From positions 1-5,467 of the forward strand of contig CAZAGT010000343.1 in the NCBI GenBank assembly GCA_964484515.1: a DNA stretch of 5,467 nt. Direction: 5' to 3'. Made by a program: the position numbers and the translations under genes. The notes beneath the pieces are model-generated. The model was not told the DNA's origin and ran no database searches. It saw only the letters and a list, made by a program, of their open reading frames with translations. Position 1 is the stretch's first letter; each line of letters starts with the position of its first letter. Below are positions 1 to 5,448 of the stretch, piece by piece. The DNA comes from CAZAGT01 sp964484515 (lineage in GTDB: Bacteria; Desulfobacterota; DSM-4660; Desulfatiglandales; HGW-15).

Positions 1-107
1 GCTTGCAAGGTTCTGCAGCGTTCGAGCAGGTAACGTTTCGTTTCTTGAAAAGAGACCCCCATGGCCGCGCTTTGAGGTATCAAAGATCTCCCTTCATGAC
101 GTTTCAT
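1..107 (-). CDS. 5' end of an unidentified gene (partial, runs off left edge)
   Basis: An open frame on the minus strand begins at ATG 107-105 and is still open at base 1, giving 35 complete codons. An AGGAG Shine-Dalgarno sequence (118-122) lies 10 nt before this ATG, and an in-frame TAG a short way upstream closes off any longer version. The visible protein starts MKRHEGRSLIPQSAA and continues MGVSFQETKRYLLERCRTLQ; the second part looks like the start of an amphipathic, Lys/Arg-rich helix. A second in-frame ATG (62-60) begins the MGVSF part and coincides with the 19-bp sequence repeated at the other end of the window. The gene lies 146 bp downstream of mtaD on the same strand and could be co-transcribed with it. 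I do not recognise the family. The good Shine-Dalgarno and sensible composition support a real gene, but too little is visible for a function. Confidence 0.5.
   Translation of the reverse strand, partial: MKRHEGRSLIPQSAAMGVSFQETKRYLLERCRTLQ
49..67 (-). repeat. Left copy of a 19-bp inverted repeat
   Basis: The minus strand reads CGGCCATGGGGGTCTCTTT, identical to plus-strand 5449-5467. The copy carries an ATG (62-60) that opens outward, away from the window interior. Inward of base 67 the two copies diverge quickly: another five to six positions match imperfectly and then similarity fades. Outward comparison is impossible because the right copy is cut by the window end. A 19-bp exact match within 5.5 kb is unlikely by chance. 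Confidence 0.75.
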
Positions 108-117
108 ACGGGAAATG

Positions 118-122
118 CTCCT
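118..122 (-). promoter_or_regulatory. Ribosome binding site deciding the start of the left partial gene
   Basis: On the minus strand this reads AGGAG, 10 nt before ATG 107-105. It favours that ATG over the in-frame ATG at 62, which has no such motif at a useful distance. Confidence 0.5.
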
Positions 123-253
123 CTTCCGCCATCTCAGCCTCTACACGCCGGAGGCGAACAAGTCTACAGGATCCCTTGTGTAACGCGAATAAGAGGCAGG
201 AGTTCAAAGGGAGAAGGCTTGTGGGCGAAAAGAAGAAATGCTCGGATCCTGAT

Positions 254-1573
254 TCAAGACTCCCGCAGCCATTTTTTGACGTCTTCGGACCTCGCACGCG
301 CCTGCTCGAGGACTGCATCAAGGTCAACGGCGAGGAGCTTCCGTTCCTCCATGACAACCCGGCCGTTTATCAACACATGACTCACATCATTGCCCCGAGC
401 CGCGTAGACGAGGTGGGAATAGGGATTATACATCGGAGTCAGGTGTGGTTTGGCCATATCCACGATAATCACATCGGCCTTCTTCCCAATCTCTAGTGAA
501 CCCGTGAGGGTGTCAATGCCCAACGCGGCCGCCCCTTGAATCGTAGCCATCCTAAGCACCGTCAGGGCGTCCATGACCGTGGTGTCCATTGTACTGACTT
601 TGTGCAGTTTGGCGGCCATATCCATTTCGGCGAAGAGATCGAGATTATTGTTTGAGGCGCACCCATCCGTCCCCAAGCCAACCGTGAGACGGTTGGCGAG
701 CATCTCCGGAATCGGGGCGATGCCGGAGGCCAGTTTCATATTGCTTTCGGGGTTGTGGATCGCCCTGACACCCCGTGTCGCCATTAGCTGGATCTCGTCC
801 GATTGAAGATGGACGCAATGATCCGCGATCAGGTGAGGTCCCAAGAGCCCGAGCGAATCCAGATGCGCTACCGGTCGCCGACCATACCTCTGTTCGATCT
901 CCTGGATCTCATGCGCCGTTTCAGCCAGATGGATGATGAGAGGGACATCGTGTTTCTGGGCAAGATCGTTCGTGGCTGAAAGCAAATCAGGGCTACAGGT
1001 GAAAGGCGAGTGGGGCTCCACTGCAATGGAAACAAGGCTGTCCTCCTTCCATTTCGCGATGAGTTCCTCCGTGTAAATAAGCCCTCGCTCGACCGGCCCG
1101 TAATTGGGCGAATCGAAGTCGTAGAGCACCTCACCCACGATCGCCCTCATCCCGGCCGTTCTAGCGGCCTCGGCAACACTGTCCTCAAAGAGATACATAT
1201 CGCAGAATGTCGTCGTTCCGGACAGGATCATTTCGGCGCAGGCAAGCAGGGTCCCCGCAAATACGAAATCACCATCCATCCGGCTCTCCACCGGAAAGAT
1301 GTAGTGGTTCAGCCACTCCATGAGGGGAAGGTCATCGGCAAGGCCCCGGAAAAGGCTCATCGCTGCGTGGGTGTGCCCGTTGATAAGACCGGGCATAACA
1401 ACACCGCCCTTGGCATCAATAGCTCGCCCCGCCCTTGGTTTGATATCTTCGGGACCACCCAGGGCGACGATGGTATCTCCGTTGATGCCCAACCACCCCT
1501 TCGGAAGCAGTGTGTTCTCGGAGTCCATGGTCAGAATGATCCCATTCTCGAGCAACATATCAACGGTTTGCAT
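254..1573 (-). CDS. mtaD: 5'-methylthioadenosine / S-adenosylhomocysteine deaminase (amidohydrolase family)
   Basis: This 439-residue cytosolic protein matches the length and motif order of the MtaD/SAH deaminase branch of the metal-dependent amidohydrolases. It hydrolyses the 6-amino group of MTA, SAH or adenosine, releasing ammonia and the inosine analogue. Visible motifs: a small beta domain, then GLINGHTH with metal ligands H67 and H69; R163, about where the Thermotoga enzyme has a substrate-contacting Arg (from memory); EPHSPF with H188; IHLAET with metal ligand H215 and catalytic E218; DHCVH with H252; and LGTDGCASNNNLDL with metal ligand D303. All expected catalytic residues are present. 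The start is supported by GAGAGGA (1584-1590), 10 nt upstream. The gene lies downstream of a PNP gene on the same strand, so its product can be fed to phosphorolysis. Deaminase function is very likely. The preference among MTA, SAH and adenosine cannot be read from sequence; other aminohydrolases such as guanine or chlorohydrolase types fit less well. Confidence 0.92.
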   Translation of the reverse strand: MQTVDMLLENGIILTMDSENTLLPKGWLGINGDTIVALGGPEDIKPRAGRAIDAKGGVVMPGLINGHTHAAMSLFRGLADDLPLMEWLNHYIFPVESRMDGDFVFAGTLLACAEMILSGTTTFCDMYLFEDSVAEAARTAGMRAIVGEVLYDFDSPNYGPVERGLIYTEELIAKWKEDSLVSIAVEPHSPFTCSPDLLSATNDLAQKHDVPLIIHLAETAHEIQEIEQRYGRRPVAHLDSLGLLGPHLIADHCVHLQSDEIQLMATRGVRAIHNPESNMKLASGIAPIPEMLANRLTVGLGTDGCASNNNLDLFAEMDMAAKLHKVSTMDTTVMDALTVLRMATIQGAAALGIDTLTGSLEIGKKADVIIVDMAKPHLTPMYNPYSHLVYAARGNDVSHVLINGRVVMEERKLLAVDLDAVLEQARARSEDVKKWLRES

Positions 1574-1583
1574 CGGTAGCGTG

Positions 1584-1590
1584 TCCTCTC
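1584..1590 (-). promoter_or_regulatory. Ribosome binding site of mtaD
   Basis: The minus strand reads GAGAGGA, 10 nt before the ATG at 1573-1571. It supports that start and suggests that mtaD has its own translation initiation rather than depending on coupling to PNP. Confidence 0.6.
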
Positions 1591-1663
1591 AATTCAATCA
1601 TCGACTTGGAAAAGCCCTGTGGCTCCCTCCGTTGGTCGCAACTTCACGTGCGCGGTTCGGCAG

Positions 1664-1673
1664 NNNNNNNNNN
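1664..1673. other. Assembly gap (10 Ns)
   Basis: Ten undetermined bases lie exactly where the PNP reading frame should end. The true length may not be 10, so the frame after the gap (1663 leftward) cannot be trusted. The 90 known bases between the gap and mtaD contain no convincing gene, tRNA or terminator. Confidence 0.98.
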
Positions 1674-2477
1674 CTTGATAATCTCCGCCCAGAGGGCCGC
1701 CAGGGTTTGGCCGGCCTTCTCAGCGGTGGCGATAACGTCCTCGATGGAGGTCGGTTTCATGCAATCGGGTAGATTCACATTTGTTATGGCGACGATGACT
1801 GCGATCTTGAGCCCGCAGTGGACCCCGGCAATGACCTCAAGTACGGTCGACATGCCTACCGCGTCGGCTCCGATCATCTTCAGAAAACGGGTCTCGGCGG
1901 GCGTCTCCAGGCTCGGACCCGTAATCCCTACGTACACCCCCTCCTTGAGCGGCGTCCCCAAGGCAATCGCCTTTGCCCTTGCCAGTTTCATCAAATCACG
2001 ATCGTAGACCGCGGACATATCGGGAAAGGCCGGTCCGAACTCGTCAAGATTGGGGCCGATTAACGGGTTTTGACCGGTCAGATTGATGTGGTCCGTCACG
2101 AGCATCACGTCTGCCGGTTCGAAAAGCGGATTCAATCCGCCGGCGGCACTGGAGATGTGGAGGTAATGGATGCCAAGTCGAGCCATGACCCGTATGGGAA
2201 ACGTTATCTCTTGGGGGGTGTAGCCCTCATAAAGATGGAATCGGCCCTCCATGGCCAGAATCGCCTTTCCGCCCAGTTCGCCCGATACCAGCGTGCCTTT
2301 GTGCCCGACGATGGTGGAGGTCGGAAAATGGGGGATATCTTCGTAGGATATCCGGATGTTTACGTTCATTTTGTCGGTCACGCTCCCCAGACCGGTGCCG
2401 GTGATCATTCCGATTTGCGGTTTCTTGCCGATCCTTTCGGCGAGAAAAGCGGTGCTTTCAGCTATTTTTTCGATCAT
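1674..2477 (-). CDS. Purine nucleoside phosphorylase, PNP-I (trimeric) family, 3' end in gap
   Basis: It catalyses phosphorolysis of purine (deoxy)nucleosides to base plus (deoxy)ribose-1-phosphate in the cytosol. From ATG 2477 there are 268 visible residues, close to the family's usual 270-275, so only a few C-terminal residues and the stop fall in the gap. Motifs: GTGLGS (27-32, phosphate loop), H59 in VGHKG, EGRFHLYEGY with R79, H81 and Y83, SSAAGGLNP ending near N116, GPSLET with E191, GADAVGMST with M209, and AITN with N233. The Glu/Asn pair is the 6-oxopurine recognition pair of PNP; the MTA phosphorylase Asp motif is absent. An upstream in-frame ATG at 2543 would add 22 residues, and one at 2489 would add 4. 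I chose 2477 because the family starts here and AGGGA lies 4 nt upstream, but 2489 is almost as good. mtaD follows on the same strand, suggesting use of inosine-type products of that deaminase, including methylthioinosine. Confidence 0.9.
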
Positions 2478-2545
2478 CGGGTCCCTCATGGTTTTCAGCG
2501 ACACCCTTGCGTCCGCCTTTGGTTTTCCATCGCCGACCCGCATCT

Positions 2546-2662
2546 TTACCGGTCGATGGGGATGGCCTTTGATATCACAAAAGCGGTGAGAATCAAATCT
2601 CCATTGACTTTGAAGAATTTATCACACCAATCCTCGGCTGCGCTTAAATAGCCTTTCTTGAC
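2546..2662 (-). other. Possible small or remnant ORF just upstream of PNP
   Basis: One minus-strand frame is open from after a TAG (2686-2684) to TAA (2548-2546). Its last 38 codons translate to a protein-like sequence starting VKKGYLSAAEDWCDKFF and ending FVISKAIPIDR. No ATG, GTG or TTG precedes the conserved-looking part; only ATT or GTC is available. An ATG one base out of frame (2664-2666) directly precedes it, so a single missing base would give a normal start. The TAA stops 2 nt before the upstream PNP ATG candidate at 2543, a spacing typical of translational coupling. It overlaps the promoter of the divergent transglycosylase gene. I do not recognise it. It could be a frameshifted small gene, a gene with a rare start, or chance. 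Confidence 0.25.
2569..2596 (-). promoter_or_regulatory. Weak candidate promoter for PNP-mtaD
   Basis: The minus strand has TTGATT (2596-2591), a 16-nt spacer and TATCAA (2574-2569), four of six matches to each sigma70 box. Transcription would start near 2562, ahead of all PNP start candidates. It lies inside the possible small ORF, so both cannot be fully right unless the promoter is internal. Confidence 0.25.
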
Positions 2663-2685
2663 ATATCTTTGAATTCTGTTAGACT
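2658..2685 (+). promoter_or_regulatory. Sigma70-like promoter of the lytic transglycosylase
   Basis: A perfect -35 box TTGACA (2658-2663), 16-nt spacer, and TAGACT (2680-2685, four of six matches) as the -10 box. The predicted start near 2692 leaves about 40 nt of leader before the ATG at 2732. The surrounding stretch is AT-rich compared with the coding regions. Confidence 0.6.
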
Positions 2686-2731
2686 AATTTTGATGCCGAA
2701 AGGGGCACAGCCTCATGGGGGGTCCGTTTTC

Positions 2732-3328
2732 ATGAGCAAGACATGGCGAGCCGTTTCATTCTGCGCGCTAACCCTACTGATTTTGGCTGGATTTCCATCG
2801 TTAAGTGTCGCAGAAGACCGCGGAGGCGACCGCGTGACGAATCCCGGTCCCCAGCCCTACCCTGAAGGGTCTTTGCCGCAACCCTTTAAACCGACCCGGA
2901 GGACGACTCAGGGAGAAAGACTCTTTCGATCGATTATTCATACGGCTGCGCTTAAGTATCAGATCGATCCGGCCCTCGTGCATGCGATCATCCTGGCGGA
3001 GTCGAGTTACGATCCTCGAGCCATCTCCAAAAAGGGCGCCAAGGGTTTGATGCAGTTGATGCCCTCTACGGCCGCCGCACTTGGCGTGAAAGATGTGTTC
3101 GATCCCGAACACAACGTCAACGGGGGCGTGAAATACCTGCGACATCTGCTTGACCAGTTCGGGGGTGATCTCCAACTCACCGTGGCGGCCTACAATGCCG
3201 GCATGCGAAAGGTAAAAAAGTTCAACGGCGTGCCCCCATATAAGACAACCCGATCCTATGTCAGAAAGGTCTTTCTCTATTACCGATATTTCAAGGAACG
3301 GATGAAACCGAGTAGCCGCCGCAGCTGA
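2732..3328 (+). CDS. Secreted lytic transglycosylase, SLT domain
   Basis: This 198-residue protein carries an N-terminal Sec signal peptide (MSKTWRAV, hydrophobic core about 8-21, likely cleavage after S-V-A near residue 27), a short Pro-rich linker (about 36-57) and a Slt70-type catalytic domain from about 62 to the end. Lytic transglycosylases cleave the MurNAc-GlcNAc bond of peptidoglycan with formation of 1,6-anhydro-MurNAc. Diagnostic elements: catalytic E90 in LAESSYDP, GLMQLMP (105-111), the N-V-N-G-G-V-K-Y-L segment (128-136), and AYNAG (153-157). No lipobox is visible, so it is probably periplasmic rather than a lipoprotein. The frame is open back to TTG 2669, but that lies upstream of the predicted transcription start. 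ATG 2732 gives a clean signal peptide and has a G6 run (2717-2722) 9 nt upstream. Divergent to PNP, with no obvious functional tie to its neighbours. The specific Mlt subclass is not assignable. Confidence 0.9.
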   Translation: MSKTWRAVSFCALTLLILAGFPSLSVAEDRGGDRVTNPGPQPYPEGSLPQPFKPTRRTTQGERLFRSIIHTAALKYQIDPALVHAIILAESSYDPRAISKKGAKGLMQLMPSTAAALGVKDVFDPEHNVNGGVKYLRHLLDQFGGDLQLTVAAYNAGMRKVKKFNGVPPYKTTRSYVRKVFLYYRYFKERMKPSSRRS

Positions 3329-3336
3329 TGCCGACG

Positions 3337-3383
3337 CCTCAAAAGGAGTAGTCTTCAAAAGGATCCCGGCGGCTTTTGAGGGC
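3337..3383 (+). terminator. Possible hairpin after the transglycosylase gene
   Basis: CCTCAAAAG (3338-3346, reading through 3345) pairs with CTTTTGAGG (3373-3381) as a nine-pair stem around a loop of about 27 nt. No clear T-run follows, so this is at best a weak terminator or an RNA structural element between two genes read in the same direction. Confidence 0.25.
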
Positions 3384-3392
3384 CTTTCGTCC

Positions 3393-3422
3393 TTGACCTC
3401 CGCCGGCCGCTCCGAATATAAA
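3393..3422 (+). promoter_or_regulatory. Sigma70-like promoter for the PHP-kinase pair
   Basis: TTGACC (3393-3398), 18-nt spacer, TATAAA (3417-3422): five of six matches in each box. Transcription would start near 3429, well before the ATG at 3486, giving a leader of about 57 nt. If real, the longer TTG-3393 version of the downstream protein could not be made from this transcript. Confidence 0.5.
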
Positions 3423-3485
3423 TCACCCGCCCTGCATACCGCCACCGCGGGTCAGAGCATCCGAATTCCCTCTATTCAGAATCCG

Positions 3486-4355
3486 ATGACATCGAAGATC
3501 GATCTCCATATCCACTCCAATTACTCGGACGGTCAAATGGACCTTGAAGCGATCTTCGAGGAGGCCCGCCGCAAAGGACTCACTATGATCTCGATTACAG
3601 ATCATGATTGTGTTGACGCCCAAGCAGCGGCACTGGAACTCGCAGGGAACTTCGCGATCCGCTACCTGCCGGGGATAGAGCTGAATGTCTCGTTTTCACA
3701 TCCCGACTACCGGAAAGGGAAACCGGTTTCGCTTGATATCCTCGGATATCAGATTGATCCGTCATCCGAACCTCTGGTGAGGAAGCTCACTGAGTTGAGA
3801 GATTACCGTGAAACACGCGCCGCCAAAATACTGACCAACATCAATCTTGAATTGAGTGCTAATGGTCTAGCACCACTGACCACGGAAGATCTCAAGGCAA
3901 TCCAAGCCTCCGTCGATGGTGCTCTCGGCCGTCCCCATATCGCCGATTACTTGGTACAGAAGGGGGTCGTGGCCAGCAGGCAAGAGGCCTTTGATCAATA
4001 CCTTGTCAAATGCAATGTTCCCAAGATGCCCCTTTCGATTGAGGAGGCCTCCGAGCTCTTGAGGGGTGCGGGCGGCAAGGTCGTCCTTGGGCACCCGAAC
4101 GACCCGCGAGGAACTTCCCTTGTATCTCTGACCTCCTCCCTCGACGAGCAACAACACATTATCAAAACCACCATGCTACCCCACATTGACGGTATTGAAT
4201 GCTGGCATTCGAGGCATGATTCGGCAGCGACACAATCCTATCTGGCGTTTGCCGGATTGCTCGGACTCATCGTCACGGGCGGATCTGACTGCCACCAGCA
4301 GCCTGTGCTCATCGGGAGCGTTGATGTCCCGGAATTAGTGGCGGAGCAATTTTGA
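3486..4355 (+). CDS. PHP-domain phosphoesterase, YciV/TrpH/RNase AM type
   Basis: A 289-residue cytosolic metal-dependent phosphoesterase with the PHP domain first. Characterised relatives remove phosphate from nucleoside 3',5'-bisphosphates (such as pAp) or trim 5' ends of RNA. The ligand set is complete: DLHIHSNYSDG with H8, H10 and D15; SITDHD with D39 and H40; GIE with E65; GRPH with H151; LGHP with H203; ECWHSRHD with H241 and H244; and GGSDCH with D268 and H270. The insertion between the third and fourth motifs (about 66-148) is typical of the family. No membrane segment or signal is seen. ATG 3486 directly begins the conserved DLHIH strand but has no clear Shine-Dalgarno. A TTG at 3393 with GAGGG 10 nt upstream would add 31 poorly conserved-looking residues, and I prefer the ATG. 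A COG2187-type kinase follows after 44 bp. Substrate choice (nucleotide or RNA) is inferred from the family only. Confidence 0.87.
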   Translation: MTSKIDLHIHSNYSDGQMDLEAIFEEARRKGLTMISITDHDCVDAQAAALELAGNFAIRYLPGIELNVSFSHPDYRKGKPVSLDILGYQIDPSSEPLVRKLTELRDYRETRAAKILTNINLELSANGLAPLTTEDLKAIQASVDGALGRPHIADYLVQKGVVASRQEAFDQYLVKCNVPKMPLSIEEASELLRGAGGKVVLGHPNDPRGTSLVSLTSSLDEQQHIIKTTMLPHIDGIECWHSRHDSAATQSYLAFAGLLGLIVTGGSDCHQQPVLIGSVDVPELVAEQF

Positions 4356-4365
4356 AGGCTGCCCC

Positions 4366-4379
4366 AGGCGGCTCCGCCT
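4366..4379 (+). other. Short GC hairpin between the PHP and kinase genes
   Basis: AGGCG (4366-4370) and CGCCT (4375-4379) pair around a GCTC loop. No T-tract follows and the next gene's Shine-Dalgarno begins 7 nt later, so this is more likely a small mRNA structure than a terminator. Confidence 0.25.
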
Positions 4380-4385
4380 CGAATC

Positions 4386-4390
4386 AGGAG
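4386..4390 (+). promoter_or_regulatory. Ribosome binding site selecting a GTG start
   Basis: AGGAG lies 9 nt before GTG 4400 and 18 nt before the in-frame ATG at 4409, so it supports the GTG as the kinase start. Confidence 0.6.
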
Positions 4391-4399
4391 TAAAGCGAC

Positions 4400-5410
4400 G
4401 TGTCCACCATGATCGATCAGCTTTTAAACCCGGCATCGTTGCCAGATAAGACCCGTCACGCCTTTGTCGTCCAAACCCATATCTCCACGGTCATTGTAGC
4501 CGATGAGTACGTCTACAAAATAAAGAAACCCGTCGATTTCGGTTTCCTCGATTTTTCCTCCCTCCCGAAAAGACGTCACTATTGCCATCAGGAGGTGAAA
4601 CTTAACCAGCGTCTCGCACCCGAAGTCTACCTCGGTGTGTTGTCGATCCTCCCTGACAATGGGGGCTATCGCATGGAGGCGGATGAGGGACAGGCGAATG
4701 TCGTCGACTACGCGGTGAAGATGCGAAGGATACCGGAGGAGCTGCTCATGAAATCGCTCTTCGATAATGGCGCACTTCGTGATGATCATTTGCAGGAGAT
4801 CGCGGCGGTCCTCGGGAGGTTTCATCACGAAGCCGCGCGATCGGCTAGGATCGATGAATTCGGTGAAGCAGGCGCGTTTCGGATCAACACCGACGAGAAC
4901 TTCGAACAGACAAAGAAATACGTCGGTATCACCATTGACAAGGCGGATTTCGACACGCTCTCCGAATGGACGGCGACATTCTATCGGAGGAACGAAGATC
5001 TTTTTCGGGCCCGCATCGCAGAGAAAAAGATCAGGGATTGCCACGGTGATCTCCACATGGAGCACGTGTGCCTGTTGAAACCTGTAGCCATCATTGATTG
5101 CATTGAATTCAACGAGCGGTTTCGTTACACTGATACCATCGCCGATATCGCGTTTCTGCTGATGGATCTTGAATACCGAGGCGGGGGCGCTTTCGCGGAA
5201 AGGTTGTGGGATTATTACCAAGCCTCGATGAACGAGACAGGGATGGATGCCCTGTTGACTTTCTATAAGGTTTATCGTGCGTATGTCCGGGGTAAGGTGA
5301 TTAGCTTCCAACTTGACGATGAACGGATCGAAACGGAGGCCAAGCAAAACGCTGCCCTGGCCGCCAAGAAATACTTCAAGCTGGCGCGTTCGTATATCGA
5401 AACCTCCTGA
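4400..5410 (+). CDS. Aminoglycoside-phosphotransferase-fold kinase, COG2187 type
   Basis: A 336-residue protein with a protein-kinase-like (APH) fold. Features in order: N-lobe with EYVYKIKKPVDFGFLDF (K40 is the likely ATP lysine); C-lobe catalytic loop CHGDLHMEH with H215, D217 and H219, where H222 stands at the position of the usual metal-binding Asn; and IDCIEFN with D233 and E236 as the metal-binding DFG-equivalent, followed by the RYTDTIADIAFLLMDLE segment typical of COG2187. Several members of this group, such as mycobacterial Rv2004c, carry a C-terminal P-loop ATPase domain; this one ends after the kinase domain, and no Walker A motif is seen. The natural substrate is unknown to me. 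Resistance to aminoglycosides should not be assumed, because these proteins are widespread orphan kinases. GTG start supported by AGGAG. Located 44 bp after the PHP gene, probably co-transcribed. Confidence 0.82.
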   Translation: MSTMIDQLLNPASLPDKTRHAFVVQTHISTVIVADEYVYKIKKPVDFGFLDFSSLPKRRHYCHQEVKLNQRLAPEVYLGVLSILPDNGGYRMEADEGQANVVDYAVKMRRIPEELLMKSLFDNGALRDDHLQEIAAVLGRFHHEAARSARIDEFGEAGAFRINTDENFEQTKKYVGITIDKADFDTLSEWTATFYRRNEDLFRARIAEKKIRDCHGDLHMEHVCLLKPVAIIDCIEFNERFRYTDTIADIAFLLMDLEYRGGGAFAERLWDYYQASMNETGMDALLTFYKVYRAYVRGKVISFQLDDERIETEAKQNAALAAKKYFKLARSYIETS

Positions 5411-5432
5411 TATCGTATCAATTTAGGTTTTT
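5408..5432 (+). terminator. Weak hairpin after the kinase gene
   Basis: TGATA (5408-5412, including the stop codon) and TATCA (5416-5420) can pair around TCG, and a run of five Ts follows at 5428-5432. The stem is short and AT-rich, so terminator activity is doubtful. Confidence 0.2.
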
Positions 5433-5448
5433 GAAACAAGTCAACGTC

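Noticed and set aside
137..156. Small inverted repeats (GCCTC/GAGGC and CGCC/GGCG) downstream of mtaD, considered as a terminator.
   Set aside because: Stems are four to five pairs, mutually exclusive, and not followed by a T-tract on the minus strand.
1574..1663. A GCGCGGTTCGG segment next to the gap looked like a tRNA T-arm.
   Set aside because: No matching acceptor, D or anticodon arms could be folded around it.
2570..2577. TGATATCA palindrome between PNP and the transglycosylase gene, with a flanking TGTGA on the minus strand, considered as a regulator operator.
   Set aside because: Only one half of a CRP-like site is present and eight-base palindromes are common in AT-rich intergenic DNA.
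2070..2651. Plus-strand open frame of 193 codons opposite PNP.
   Set aside because: It runs antisense to conserved PNP motifs and shows no domain or ribosome binding site, so it is a shadow.
2714..2735. CATGGGGGGTCCGTTTTCA resembles the 19-bp edge repeat (CATGGGGGTCTCTTTTCA in the left copy).
   Set aside because: It needs an indel and two mismatches, has no flanking similarity, and lies in the leader of the transglycosylase gene where the G-run serves as a Shine-Dalgarno. Chance is the simpler reading.
4424..5347. Long open frame on the minus strand across the kinase gene (307 codons).
   Set aside because: It lies wholly opposite a gene with clear catalytic motifs, has no recognisable domain, and is a codon-bias shadow.
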